A stretch of DNA of 56,840 nt from Wagnerdoeblera sp046292685 (GCF_046292685.1 NZ_JBKBQM010000017.1:1-56840), one strand, 5' to 3'; counted from the stretch's first letter, positions 25,923 to 34,496 are shown. Notes: generated from the letters alone by a model not told the origin. Program-made: numbers and translations.

Positions 25923-27068
25923 ATGGATTTCGGCTTGAGCGAGGAACAGCAGGCGATCTTCGACATGGCCCATGCCTTCGGGCAGGAACACATCGCCCCC
26001 CATGCCCGGGCGTGGGAGGCCGAGGGCACCATCCCCAAGGCGCTGTGGGCCTCGGTGGCCGAGCTGGGCCTGGGCGGCATCTACGTGTCCGAGGAGCATG
26101 GCGGATCGGGCCTGACCCGGCTGGACGCCACCCTGGTGTTCGAGGCGCTGGCGATGGCCTGCCCTTCGGTGGGCTCGTTCCTGTCGATCCACAACATGTG
26201 CGGCGGCATGATCGACAAGTTCGCCAGCCCCGAGGTCAAGGCAAGGTGGCTGCCCGCCTTGTGCCGCATGGAAAAGGTGTTCAGCTATTGCCTGACCGAG
26301 CCGGGGTCGGGGTCGGATGCCGCCGCCTTGCGCACCCGGGCCGAAAAGACCAACGAAGGCTACCGGATGAACGGCACAAAGGCCTTCATTTCGGGCGGCG
26401 GGTATTCCGACGTCTATGTCGTGATGTGCCGCACGGGCGAGGATGGCCCCAAGGGCATTTCCACCCTGATCGTCGAAAACGGCACCGCTGGCCTGTCCTT
26501 CGGTGCGCTGGAAGACAAGATGGGCTGGCGGTCGCAGCCCACCGCACAGGTGCAGTTCGACGATTGCCTTGTGCCGCTGGAAAACCGCATCGGGGATGAA
26601 GGACGCGGTTTTGTCTATGCGATGGCGGGGCTGGATGGCGGGCGGCTGAACATCGCGGCCAGCGCCCTGGGCGGCGCGCAGGCGGCACTGGATGCGACGC
26701 TGGCCTACATGGGCGAACGCAAGGCCTTCGGCAAGACCATCGACCAGTTCCAGGGGTTGCAGTTCCGCCTGGCCGAAATGGAGGTCAAGCTGCAATCGGC
26801 CCGCACCTTCCTGCGCCAGGCGGCCTGGAAGCTCGATACCGGCGCGGCCGACGCCACCAAGTTCTGCGCCATGGCCAAGATGTATGTCACCGATGCCGCC
26901 TTCGACGTGGCCAACCAGTGCCTGCAACTGCACGGCGGCTACGGCTATCTGGCCGATTACGGGATCGAGAAGATCGTGCGCGACCTGCGCGTGCACCAGA
27001 TTCTCGAAGGCACCAACGAGATCATGCGCGTGATCGTGGCGCGCGCGATGCTGGCGGGGCGGGCATGA
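25923..27068 (+). CDS. Isobutyryl-CoA dehydrogenase-type acyl-CoA dehydrogenase
   Basis: 381 residues, FAD enzyme of the acyl-CoA dehydrogenase fold. In this context it should oxidise isobutyryl-CoA to methacrylyl-CoA. Motifs: YCLTEPGSGSDAAALRT near 120-135 (substrate/FAD loop), KAFISGGGYSDVYVVMCRTG, QLHGGYGYLADYGIEKIVRD near 340-360, and LEGTNEIMR with the catalytic glutamate near the C-terminus. The start follows GAAGGAGGAGCAC, a strong ribosome site. The next gene overlaps by 4 bases. Acyl-CoA specificity is inferred from the neighbours, which complete the valine route. Confidence 0.92.
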   Translation: MDFGLSEEQQAIFDMAHAFGQEHIAPHARAWEAEGTIPKALWASVAELGLGGIYVSEEHGGSGLTRLDATLVFEALAMACPSVGSFLSIHNMCGGMIDKFASPEVKARWLPALCRMEKVFSYCLTEPGSGSDAAALRTRAEKTNEGYRMNGTKAFISGGGYSDVYVVMCRTGEDGPKGISTLIVENGTAGLSFGALEDKMGWRSQPTAQVQFDDCLVPLENRIGDEGRGFVYAMAGLDGGRLNIAASALGGAQAALDATLAYMGERKAFGKTIDQFQGLQFRLAEMEVKLQSARTFLRQAAWKLDTGAADATKFCAMAKMYVTDAAFDVANQCLQLHGGYGYLADYGIEKIVRDLRVHQILEGTNEIMRVIVARAMLAGRA

Positions 27069-28102
27069 GCGACATCGACATCCGCGTGCAGGGGCGTGCG
27101 GGGCGCATCACGCTGACGCGGCCGCAGGCGCTGAACGCGCTGACCTACGAGATGTGCAGGACCATCGACGCGGCCTTGCGCGCCTGGGGCCAGGACGACG
27201 CCGTTCAGGTGGTGTTGATCGACGCGGAAGGCCCGCGTGCCTTCTGCTCGGGCGGCGACATTGCGGAAATGTACGCCACCGGCACCCGCGGCGACTACAG
27301 CTATGGCCGCCGCTTCTGGCGCGACGAATACCGCATGAACGCGCGGTTGTTCGAGTTTCCCAAGCCCACGGTCAGCTTCCTGCAAGGCTTCACCATGGGC
27401 GGGGGCGTGGGCGTGGGCTGCCACGCGGGCCTGCGCGTGGTGGGCGAAAGCGCGCAGATCGCCATGCCGGAATGCGGCATCGGCCTGATCCCCGATGTGG
27501 GCGGCACCATGATCCTGGCCCGTGCCCCCGGCCGGCTGGGCGAATACCTCGGCTGCACGGGCGCGCGGATGGGGGCGGCCGATGCCATCCTGGCCGGGTT
27601 CGCCGATGTCTATCTGCCCGAGGCGGAATGGGAGGCGGCCAAGGCCCGCATCGTGGAAACCGGCCGGGCCGAGCTGGCCGCGCAGACCCCGCCGCCGGGC
27701 CGGCTGGCGTCGCTGCGCCCGGCCATCGACCGGCACTTTGCCGGCGAAACGCTGGGCGACATCGTGCGGTCGCTGCAGGCCGAGGACAGCGACTTTGCCC
27801 GCGACACGCTGAAGACCCTGCGGCGCAATTCGCCCTTGTCGATGGCCTGCACCGTCGAGGCGCTGCACCGGCTGGGCGATGCGCCCGACATCCGCACGGC
27901 GCTGGCCATGGAATACCGCTTTACCTTTCGCGCGATGGAAAAGGCGGATTTCCTCGAAGGCATCCGCGCCGCCATCATCGACAAGGACCGCAACCCGACC
28001 TGGCGCCACGCGGCGCCGGACGCGGTGCCCGCGGTCGAGGTTTCCGCCATGCTTCTGCCGCTGGGGGCGGATGCGCTGACATTCGAGGAGAAGAACACAT
28101 GA
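27065..28102 (+). CDS. 3-hydroxyisobutyryl-CoA hydrolase / enoyl-CoA hydratase family protein
   Basis: 345 residues, crotonase fold. The length and the motifs (ICSGGD-like FCSGGDIAEM near 60, GFTMGGGVGVGCHAGLRV near 110, AMPECGIGLIPDVGGT near 136, then the C-terminal helical part with NSPLSM and EYRFTFRAM) fit 3-hydroxyisobutyryl-CoA hydrolase rather than a 260-residue hydratase. It would release 3-hydroxyisobutyrate for MmsB. It overlaps both neighbours by ATGA, so translation is coupled through the operon. A separate methacrylyl-CoA hydratase is not present here. Confidence 0.88.
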   Translation: MSDIDIRVQGRAGRITLTRPQALNALTYEMCRTIDAALRAWGQDDAVQVVLIDAEGPRAFCSGGDIAEMYATGTRGDYSYGRRFWRDEYRMNARLFEFPKPTVSFLQGFTMGGGVGVGCHAGLRVVGESAQIAMPECGIGLIPDVGGTMILARAPGRLGEYLGCTGARMGAADAILAGFADVYLPEAEWEAAKARIVETGRAELAAQTPPPGRLASLRPAIDRHFAGETLGDIVRSLQAEDSDFARDTLKTLRRNSPLSMACTVEALHRLGDAPDIRTALAMEYRFTFRAMEKADFLEGIRAAIIDKDRNPTWRHAAPDAVPAVEVSAMLLPLGADALTFEEKNT

Positions 28103-28971
28103 AGGTCGGGTTCATCGGGCTGGGCAACATGGGGGCGCCGATGGCGCTCAACCTGGTCAAGGCAGGGCATCAGGTCGCAGGGTTCGACCTCGCCGCCCCC
28201 TGCCCCGAAGGCGTCGCCCGCGCGGCCAGCGCGGCCGAGGCGGCGAAGGGCGCCGACGTGGTCATCACCATGTTGCCCAACGGCGCCATCCTGCGCGCGG
28301 TCGCGGCCGAGGTGATTCCGGCGATGGCCCCGGGTGCCGTGCTGTGCGACTGCTCCACCGTCGATGTCGACAGCGCCCGCGCCGTGGCCGAACAGGCGGC
28401 GGCGGCGGGGCTTGGCGCGCTGGATGCGCCGGTGTCGGGCGGCGTGGGCGGGGCGGCGGCAGGCACGCTGACCTTCATGGCCGGGGGCAGCGACGATGCC
28501 TTTGCCAAGGTGAAACCCCTGTTCGACGCGATGGGGCAAAAGGCCGTGCATTGCGGCGCGGCCGGCGCCGGCCAGGCCGCCAAGATCTGCAACAACATGA
28601 TCCTGGGCGTCACCATGATCGCCACCTGCGAGGCCTTTGCCCTGGCCGACAAGCTTGGGCTGGACCGCCAGAAGATGTTCGACGTGGTCTCGACCTCGTC
28701 GGGCTACAGCTGGACGATGAACGCCTACTGCCCGGCGCCCGGCGTCGGGCCCAAGAGCCCCGCCGACAACGGCTACAAGCCCGGTTTCGCGGCCGAGCTG
28801 ATGCTCAAGGACTTGCGCCTGAGCCAGCAGGCCGCAGCCTCGGCCGATGCCGATACCCCGATGGGGCAGCTGGCGGCGGCGCTCTACGAACAGTTCGTCG
28901 AACGCGAAGACGGCCGCGGCATGGATTTTTCCGCCATGCTGCCCCGGTTCGAAAAGCGCGGTCGCGGCTGA
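28099..28971 (+). CDS. mmsB: 3-hydroxyisobutyrate dehydrogenase
   Basis: 290 residues. Oxidises 3-hydroxyisobutyrate to methylmalonate semialdehyde, the substrate of MmsA. N-terminal Rossmann motif GFIGLGNMGAPMALNL at about 4-19, the DAPVSGGVGGAAAGTL substrate segment at about 115-130, catalytic lysine in GAGQAAKICNNM near 170, and KDLRLSQQAA in the C-terminal helical domain. The overlap with the upstream hydrolase gene (ATGA) makes it part of the same operon. Length and all family marks are normal. Confidence 0.95.
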   Translation: MKVGFIGLGNMGAPMALNLVKAGHQVAGFDLAAPCPEGVARAASAAEAAKGADVVITMLPNGAILRAVAAEVIPAMAPGAVLCDCSTVDVDSARAVAEQAAAAGLGALDAPVSGGVGGAAAGTLTFMAGGSDDAFAKVKPLFDAMGQKAVHCGAAGAGQAAKICNNMILGVTMIATCEAFALADKLGLDRQKMFDVVSTSSGYSWTMNAYCPAPGVGPKSPADNGYKPGFAAELMLKDLRLSQQAAASADADTPMGQLAAALYEQFVEREDGRGMDFSAMLPRFEKRGRG

Positions 28972-29616
28972 ATGGGCTGGGCCGGCACCGCCTTGCCCGG
29001 GCTGGACGCGGCGACCCGCGCCCGGCTTGACGCCTTGCCGGCCCAGGATCTGCCGCGCGGCACCCGGTTGTTCGCGCCGGGCGACCGCGCACGCGGCTTT
29101 GCCATCGTGCTGGCGGGCCGGGTCGAGGTGCATCTGACCGGGCCTTCGGGGCGCGAGATCCTGCTTTACGCCGTGGAGCCGGGCGAAAGCTGCGTGCAGA
29201 CCACGCTGGGCCTGCTGGGCGATGCGCCCTACACCGCCGAAGCGACCGCGGCGACCGACATCCGCGTGGTGTCGGTGCCGGCCGCGCTGTTCCACGCGCT
29301 GATGGACGGCTCGTCCAGTTTCCGTGCCTTCGTCTTTCGCGCCTTTGCCGCGCGCATGGCCGACATGACCGCCCTCTTGGAACGCGTGGCCTTTGCCCGG
29401 GTCGAGGCGCGGCTGGCCGCGGCCTTGCTGGAACTGGCGGCGGACGACACCGTGCGCATCACCCAGGCCGAACTGGCCGCCCGCATCGGCACCGCGCGCG
29501 AGGTGGTGTCGCGCCGGCTGGAGGCGATGGTCCGTCAGGGCCTGGTCGAAACCGACCGCGGCCGCATCCGCCTGAGCAATCGGGCCGCGCTGCTGCGGCT
29601 GGCAGCCGGTGTGTGA
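28972..29616 (+). CDS. Crp/Fnr-family regulator
   Basis: 214 residues: cyclic-nucleotide-binding-type beta-barrel (about 25-110), dimer helix, and C-terminal winged helix with recognition helix TAREVVSRRL. The R176-E177...R181 spacing matches that of E. coli CRP (RExxxR), which reads TGTGA/TCACA half-sites. A matching palindrome covers the end of this gene. There is no N-terminal Fe-S cysteine set (one Cys, C74), so it is not an FNR-type oxygen sensor. The ATG follows the mmsB stop directly with no gap, yet the function looks linked to the DUF2892 gene downstream. The effector is unknown. Confidence 0.85.
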   Translation: MGWAGTALPGLDAATRARLDALPAQDLPRGTRLFAPGDRARGFAIVLAGRVEVHLTGPSGREILLYAVEPGESCVQTTLGLLGDAPYTAEATAATDIRVVSVPAALFHALMDGSSSFRAFVFRAFAARMADMTALLERVAFARVEARLAAALLELAADDTVRITQAELAARIGTAREVVSRRLEAMVRQGLVETDRGRIRLSNRAALLRLAAGV

Positions 29617-29626
29617 CGGCGTCACA
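29612..29626. promoter_or_regulatory. Perfect palindrome TGTGACGGCGTCACA, Crp-type operator
   Basis: Arms TGTGACG / CGTCACA around one G. It overlaps the stop codon of the Crp/Fnr gene and lies about 94 bp upstream of the DUF2892 ATG. The half-sites are those read by RExxxR recognition helices; the spacing is one base shorter than the E. coli CRP site. Confidence 0.6.
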
Positions 29627-29719
29627 GACAGCGCGCGCGTGTTGCGCTAGGCTGTGGGCATGGCCGCCCCGCACAGGGGCAAGGCCAGACAAAGGCAAGA
29701 CCAGACAAAGGGAACCGAC

Positions 29720-29926
29720 ATGCTGAAAACCAACGTCGGCGGCATCGACCGCATCCTGCGCATCGTGGTGGGCCTTGCGCTGATCGCCGGCTTCTTCCTC
29801 AACACCGAAGCCTCGATGCGCTGGCTCTATCTCATCGGCATCGTGCCGCTGGCCACGGGGCTGTTCAGCACCTGCCCGCTCTATTCGATTTTCGGCATCA
29901 ACACCTGCCCGATGAAAAAGAGCTGA
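29720..29926 (+). CDS. Small membrane protein, DUF2892 (YgaP-type transmembrane domain)
   Basis: 68 residues. Begins MLKTNVGGIDRILRIVVGLALI, the DUF2892 signature, with two membrane helices and CPLYSIFGINTCP at the end (C55 and C65). The domain is found fused to rhodanese in YgaP and alone next to sulfur-responsive regulators. The pairing with an upstream Crp/Fnr gene and operator is the only functional hint here. GGGAACC precedes the ATG. Confidence 0.85.
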   Translation: MLKTNVGGIDRILRIVVGLALIAGFFLNTEASMRWLYLIGIVPLATGLFSTCPLYSIFGINTCPMKKS

Positions 29927-29974
29927 CCCCGCACCGCGCCGGCCCCGGGGTGGTCGCGGAGGGGGCGGCGCCCC

Positions 29975-30033
29975 CTCCGGCGGCGTGCGGGGCCGGCCCC
30001 GCGGCGGCGGCGCCCCCTCGATGGGGGCGACGC
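29975..30033 (+). repeat. GC-rich double-hairpin repeat, copy 1
   Basis: TCCGGCGGCGTGC, then the perfect 16-bp palindrome GCGGGGCCGGCCCCGC, then CCCCC-TCGAT-GGGGG. Nearly identical to 42516-42575. Both copies lie between convergent genes, here DUF2892 and the DAO-type oxidoreductase. Confidence 0.7.
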
Positions 30034-30053
30034 CGCCGGCCTGCCCGGGCCGG

Positions 30054-31247
30054 TCAGACGATGGCGCGTTCCAGGAACGGGCGCCCTTCCACCACCCGCT
30101 CCATCCCGAGTTCCGACAGATCGAGGCTGCGATACCCGCCATGCACGATCAGCTCGGCCATGCCGCGTCCCACCGCCGGCGATTGCTGCAACCCGTGCCC
30201 CGAAAAGCCGCAGGCCAGAAACAGCCCCTGCCGCCCCGGCACCCTGCCAAGGATCGCGTTCTGATCCAGCGTGTTGTAGTCGTAATGCCCGACCCACAGC
30301 CGCTGCACCTTCACCGCGTCGAACCCTTCGGACCGCTGATACAGCATCGGCCAGATCGCCTCCTCGAACAGGTGGGCGTCGGGCTCGAAATCGTCGGCAT
30401 CGCAGGGGCCGTCGTCCTGCGGCACGGTCGCCGTGATCCATCCGCCTTGCTCGGGGCGCATGTAATAGCCCTGATGGTCGATGATCAGCGGCGCCTCCGG
30501 GTGGCGCGCGTTCGGGGCGTCGATCACGAAGACGGTGCGCTTGCGCGGCTCGACCGGCAAGGCGATGCCGGCCCAGGCCAGCACCTCGGCCGATCGCGTG
30601 CCGGCGCAGTTCACCACCGCACCGCAACCCAGCACCGCGCCCGAGGCCAGCCGCACGCCGCAGGCCCGGTCGCCTTCCATCACCAGCCCCACGGCGACGT
30701 CCTGCACGAACTCCACCCCCGCCTGCCGGGCGGCGGTGCGAAACCCGCCCAGCAGCCCCATGTTGTCGAACCAGCCTTCGTCGCGCGGGCCGAAGCTGCC
30801 GGCGGTCAGGTCGGCGGTCTGCATCCAGGGCCAGGCCTGCGCCACTTCGGCCGGGGTCAGCACCTGCGTGGCCGCGCCCAGATCGCGCTGCATGGCCGCG
30901 ATTTCCGCCATCACCCCCGGCGCCTCGGGCGAACCGCCAAGGAACAGATACCCGTTTTCCTTCAGCCCCAGGTCGCCTTGCCCGGGTGCCAGCCCCAGCT
31001 CCGATTCGAAATCGCGCAGGAACTGCACCCCGAATCGCGAAATCTGCACGTTGACCGGGTTCGAGAACTGGCTGCGGATCGAGGCGACCGACAACGCCGT
31101 CGCCGCCCGCGCATAGGTCGGATCGCGCTCGATCACGCTGACGCGCAACCCAGGCGCGAGTCTGGTCAGCCACCACGCCACCGAAGCGCCGGTCACGGCG
31201 CCGCCTATCACGATCACATCACGGTTCGTCTGCAAGGTCATCTCCAT
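30054..31247 (-). CDS. FAD-dependent oxidoreductase of the DAO family (FOXRED1/sarcosine oxidase-like)
   Basis: 397 residues. N-terminal FAD motif DVIVIGGAVTGASVAWWL, then SIRSQFSNPVNVQISRFG, and a C-terminal CGFSGHGLQQSPAVGRGMAEL, the usual second FAD contact. It belongs to the D-amino-acid oxidase/sarcosine oxidase fold; RSQFS and the overall pattern recall FOXRED1-like proteins. The substrate cannot be told. It could add to the sarcosine/dimethylglycine chemistry elsewhere in the window. ATG at 31247 was preferred; a second in-frame ATG lies two codons later. It is divergent from the LuxR-type gene with 61 bp between starts. Confidence 0.82.
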   Translation of the reverse strand: MEMTLQTNRDVIVIGGAVTGASVAWWLTRLAPGLRVSVIERDPTYARAATALSVASIRSQFSNPVNVQISRFGVQFLRDFESELGLAPGQGDLGLKENGYLFLGGSPEAPGVMAEIAAMQRDLGAATQVLTPAEVAQAWPWMQTADLTAGSFGPRDEGWFDNMGLLGGFRTAARQAGVEFVQDVAVGLVMEGDRACGVRLASGAVLGCGAVVNCAGTRSAEVLAWAGIALPVEPRKRTVFVIDAPNARHPEAPLIIDHQGYYMRPEQGGWITATVPQDDGPCDADDFEPDAHLFEEAIWPMLYQRSEGFDAVKVQRLWVGHYDYNTLDQNAILGRVPGRQGLFLACGFSGHGLQQSPAVGRGMAELIVHGGYRSLDLSELGMERVVEGRPFLERAIV

Positions 31248-31308
31248 ACGGGCCGCCCGCGCCGCGCATGGACAGGGCCGGGTGCGCCCCTGTATTAGGA
31301 GAAACGGG

Positions 31309-32187
31309 ATGAGATCGACAAGCCTTGGACTGAAACGTCTGCCTCTGCCGCAACCCGCGGCCGAAGGGCGAGTCGCCGTGCCGGTGGGAGGTTCGAACTT
31401 GAGCAACGCCCTGGTCCATCTGCAGCGCATCGGCAATGCGCGCACGCCCGAAGAACTGTGGGGTCTGCTTCTGGCCGCGTTGGCGGATTACGGCTTCGAC
31501 CGGGTGACCTATGGCGCCACGCGTTCGGGCCGCGACGGTTCGATCGGCGACACGCAGGATGCCGTGTTCCTGTCCAACCACCCGCGCAGCGTGATGAGCG
31601 GCTACTTCGACATCGGCTTCTTCATGCGCACGCCGATGTTCCGCTGGGTGCTGCACAACACCGGCGCCTGCTCGTGGTCCTGGGCCGAGCAGGAGCGCCG
31701 CGCCGGGCGGCTGTCGGCCGAGGAACTGGCCGCGCAGGACATGGCGCGCAAGGCGGGTCTGGTGGCGGGCTATTCGATCAGCTTTGCCGACCCCTCGCCG
31801 CGCAGCCGGGCCGCGATGGGCCTGGCCGCCGCCCCGGGCGCGACGCAGCAAGAGGTCGATGCGCTGTGGGCCGACAAGGGCGGCGAGATCATGGCGATCT
31901 GCCAGATGATGCACCTGCGCATGCAGGGCATGCCGTTTCCGGTGCAGCGCCGCCCGCTGAGCCCGCGCCAGCGCGAGGCGCTGGAATGGGTCGCCGAAGG
32001 CAAGACCACACAGGATATCGCCATCATCATGGGCATCTCGCCGGCGATGGTGGAAAAGCACCTGCGCCTGGCGCGCGAGGCGCTGGATGTGGAAACCACC
32101 GCCCATGCGGTTGCCAAGGCGGCCCTGTTCAACCACCTGTTCGCAGGCGATCCCTCGCGCCTCGGCCGTGGCGGCACCGGAGCCTGA
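31309..32187 (+). CDS. LuxR-family regulator with autoinducer-binding-like domain (solo)
   Basis: 292 residues. N-terminal domain (about 50-200) has the layout of acyl-homoserine-lactone-binding domains (GYGATRS..., SWSWAEQE, GYSISFADP). The C-terminal LuxR helix-turn-helix LSPRQREALEWVAEGKTTQDIAIIMGISPAMVEKHL is complete. No luxI-type synthase is in the window, so it is a LuxR solo here. AGGAG lies 7 bases before the ATG at 31309. It may control the divergent FAD oxidoreductase. The ligand is unknown. Confidence 0.87.
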   Translation: MRSTSLGLKRLPLPQPAAEGRVAVPVGGSNLSNALVHLQRIGNARTPEELWGLLLAALADYGFDRVTYGATRSGRDGSIGDTQDAVFLSNHPRSVMSGYFDIGFFMRTPMFRWVLHNTGACSWSWAEQERRAGRLSAEELAAQDMARKAGLVAGYSISFADPSPRSRAAMGLAAAPGATQQEVDALWADKGGEIMAICQMMHLRMQGMPFPVQRRPLSPRQREALEWVAEGKTTQDIAIIMGISPAMVEKHLRLAREALDVETTAHAVAKAALFNHLFAGDPSRLGRGGTGA

Positions 32188-32748
32188 CCGGGCGCAAGGT
32201 CAGGTTTCCCTGACCGCCTTGCCCTTGCGTCAAGCGGCAGGATGTGCGCGTTCATGGCATGGTGGCGCATGCCAGGAACAGCGTCGCAGCGACCCGACAC
32301 CGGGCGCAGCGTTGCTTGACCGGGCAACCGGAAGCAGGGTCGGCAGGCAATTTCGGCCTGTCGGCCCGTTGTTTTTCGCGCATATCTTTCATATTCAAAA
32401 CCTTGGCCGGCAAACTTCATGCGCCGGGTAAGGTTTTCCCGACTGTGCGGCCCCAGACCGGCATGGCACAGTCGAGCCATTGGGAAGCCCCGATTTTCCA
32501 GCTTGCCAGATCGAACGCTACAGATTTTCCCCGCGCGGATTTCAGGCGGGGTCCCCGACCGGATCAACCCCGGTCCCCGCCGATGCGCCCCGCTCATCCC
32601 CGAACGGGGGCGCAAAAGGAAACGGAGCAGTCCCCAGACTGCTCCGTTTTCGTTTTCGGGTCTTCTGCCAGGGTGCCGGGCGGTTCGGGCCTTGTGCCGT
32701 CCGGCAATCAAGGGGAGCCGCAGCCCCCCTTGCCGCCGGATCGCGGGC
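32188..32748. other. 561-bp intergenic region between luxR-type gene and tsf
   Basis: Contains a short hairpin after the luxR stop (GGTCAGG / CCTGACC, 32198-32215), an AT-richer patch around 32370-32400, several C/G-run pairings at 32530-32610, and a strong bidirectional terminator at 32622-32647. No convincing protein gene. The plus-strand side of the terminator has no annotated transcript ending there. Confidence 0.6.
32622..32647. terminator. Bidirectional intrinsic terminator (tsf side and plus strand)
   Basis: Perfect 11-bp stem ACGGAGCAGTC / GACTGCTCCGT with a 4-base loop. The plus strand continues TTTCGTTTT; the minus strand continues TTCCTTTT. For the minus strand it ends the rpsB-tsf transcript about 100 bases after the tsf stop. 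Confidence 0.8.
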
Positions 32749-33660
32749 TCAGCCTTGAACCATCTTCGCCACTTCGGCGGCGAAGTCCTCTTCCTTCTTT
32801 TCCACGCCTTCGCCGACCGCGACGCGGGCATAGCCGGTGATCTCGACGCCGGCTTCCTTGGCCGCCTGTTCGACGGTGACATCCGGGTTGATGACGAAGG
32901 CCTGACCCAGCAGCGTGTTTTCGGCCAGGAACTTCTTCATCCGGCCCGGGATGATGTTGTTGTGGATCACCTGCTCGGGCTTGGGCTTGGCGGAGGACGC
33001 GTTTTCTTCCAGCGCCTTGGCGGTCTGCACGGCGAGTTCGCGTTCCAGCACGGCCGGGTCCAGCGTCGCCTCGGACAGCGACAGCGGGTTGGTGGCGGCG
33101 ATGTGCATGGCGAACTGCTTGCCGATCGCCTGCGCCTTGTCCTCGGGGCCGTTCAGCGCGACGAGCACGCCGATCTTGCCCATGCCTTCGGCAGCCGCGT
33201 TATGGACGTAGGACACCACGGTCGAGCCTTCGAGCACGTGCAGACGGCGGAAGGTCATGTTTTCGCCGATGCGGGCGATGGCCTCCTGCACCACTTCCTC
33301 GACGGTCTTGCCGTTCAGGTGCGCGGCCTTCACCACCTCGACCGAATCGCCGGTTTCCAGCGCCACGCGGGTCACGTCGCGGACCAGGGCCTGGAAGTCG
33401 GCGTTCTTGGCCACGAAGTCGGTTTCCGAGTTGATCTCGACCGCCACGCCGCGGCCGTCGCGCACGGCCACGCCGATCAGCCCTTCGGCGGCCACGCGGT
33501 CGGCCTTTTTCGCGGCCTTGGCCAGGCCCTTGGTGCGCAGCCAGTCCACGGCCGCGTCGAAATCGCCGCCCACTTCGGTCAGCGCCTTCTTGGCGTCCAT
33601 CATGCCCGCGCCGGTGGCTTCGCGCAGTTCCTTGACCATCTGAGCCGTGATCGTCGTCAT
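32749..33660 (-). CDS. tsf: Translation elongation factor Ts
   Basis: 303 residues, normal for alphaproteobacteria. Guanine nucleotide exchange factor for EF-Tu. N-terminal UBA-like part (VKELREATGAGMMDAKKAL), followed by the core with INSETDFVAKN at about 75-85 and the GEGVEKKEEDFAAEV C-terminus. The TDFV motif that contacts EF-Tu is intact. The start MTTITAQMVKEL at 33660 follows AAGGAGA. It is downstream of rpsB with 80 bp between, the conserved rpsB-tsf order. Confidence 0.97.
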   Translation of the reverse strand: MTTITAQMVKELREATGAGMMDAKKALTEVGGDFDAAVDWLRTKGLAKAAKKADRVAAEGLIGVAVRDGRGVAVEINSETDFVAKNADFQALVRDVTRVALETGDSVEVVKAAHLNGKTVEEVVQEAIARIGENMTFRRLHVLEGSTVVSYVHNAAAEGMGKIGVLVALNGPEDKAQAIGKQFAMHIAATNPLSLSEATLDPAVLERELAVQTAKALEENASSAKPKPEQVIHNNIIPGRMKKFLAENTLLGQAFVINPDVTVEQAAKEAGVEITGYARVAVGEGVEKKEEDFAAEVAKMVQG

Positions 33661-33692
33661 GTCGGCTTCTCCTTTGTCGGGTGTGATGTAAA

Positions 33693-33718
33693 GCGGGCGG
33701 GGAATACCCCCGCCCCGC
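33693..33718 (-). promoter_or_regulatory. GC hairpin between rpsB and tsf (attenuator-like)
   Basis: GCGGGCGGGG and CCCCCGCCCCGC fold with a 4-base loop and one or two bulges; the minus strand then reads TTTACATC. Its place between rpsB and tsf suggests partial termination or mRNA processing that sets the two expression levels. Confidence 0.45.
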
Positions 33719-33740
33719 AACAATCCGGTGACGGGTGGGC

Positions 33741-34496
33741 TCAGCCCTCGACGGCTTCTTCGACCGGGGCTTCGTCCATCGCGCCGATGTCGATGCCGGC
33801 AGCGCCCATCTGGGCGGTCATGCCGTCGAGCGCCGCGCGGGCGACCAGATCGCAGTAGAGCGCGATGGCGCGGGCCGCGTCATCGTTGCCCGGGATGATG
33901 TGCTGCACACCCTTGGGCGAGCAGTTGGTATCGACCACGGCCACGACCGGGATGCCCAGCTTGTTGGCCTCCAGCACGGCGAGGTCTTCCTTGCCCACGT
34001 CGATCACGAACAGCAGGTCCGGCACACCGCCCATTTCGCGGATGCCGCCGAGCGAGGCTTGCAGCTTGGCCTGCTCGCGCTCCATGTTCAGGCGTTCCTT
34101 CTTGGTCAGCCCTTCGGCGCCGTGGGCCATCAGCTCGTCGATCTGCTTGAGGCGCTGGATCGACTGCGACACCGTCTTCCAGTTGGTCAGCGTGCCGCCG
34201 AGCCAACGGTGGTTCATGTAATACTGCGCGCATTTTTCGGCCGCGTCGGCGACGGCCTTTTGCGCCTGACGCTTGGTGCCGACGAACAGCACGCGCCCGC
34301 CGCGGGCGACGGTATCGCGCACGACCTTCAGCGCCTGGTCCAGCAGCGGAACGGTCTGGGTCAGGTCGATGATGTGGATGCCGTTGCGGTCGCCGTAGAT
34401 GTATTCGCCCATCTTCGGGTTCCAGCGCTGGGTCTGGTGGCCATAGTGCACGCCAGCTTCCAAGAGCTGCCGCATGGTGAATTCGGGAAGCGCCAT
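33741..34496 (-). CDS. rpsB: 30S ribosomal protein S2
   Basis: 251 residues. Begins MALPEFTMRQLLEAGVHYGHQTQRWNPKM, the S2 N-terminus, with YIYGDRNGIHIIDLTQT, a coiled-coil insertion around 100-150, and the PDLLFVIDVGKEDLAVLEANKLGIPVVAVVDTN core. The acidic C-terminal tail is typical for this group. GGAAAGGAACC precedes the ATG. First gene of the rpsB-tsf operon. Confidence 0.97.
   Translation of the reverse strand: MALPEFTMRQLLEAGVHYGHQTQRWNPKMGEYIYGDRNGIHIIDLTQTVPLLDQALKVVRDTVARGGRVLFVGTKRQAQKAVADAAEKCAQYYMNHRWLGGTLTNWKTVSQSIQRLKQIDELMAHGAEGLTKKERLNMEREQAKLQASLGGIREMGGVPDLLFVIDVGKEDLAVLEANKLGIPVVAVVDTNCSPKGVQHIIPGNDDAARAIALYCDLVARAALDGMTAQMGAAGIDIGAMDEAPVEEAVEG

Noticed and set aside
31269..31298. 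Promoter TGGACA-18-TATTAG before the LuxR-type gene
   Set aside because: The predicted start would fall after the AGGAG ribosome site used by that gene, so the message would lose it; kept out of the feature list.
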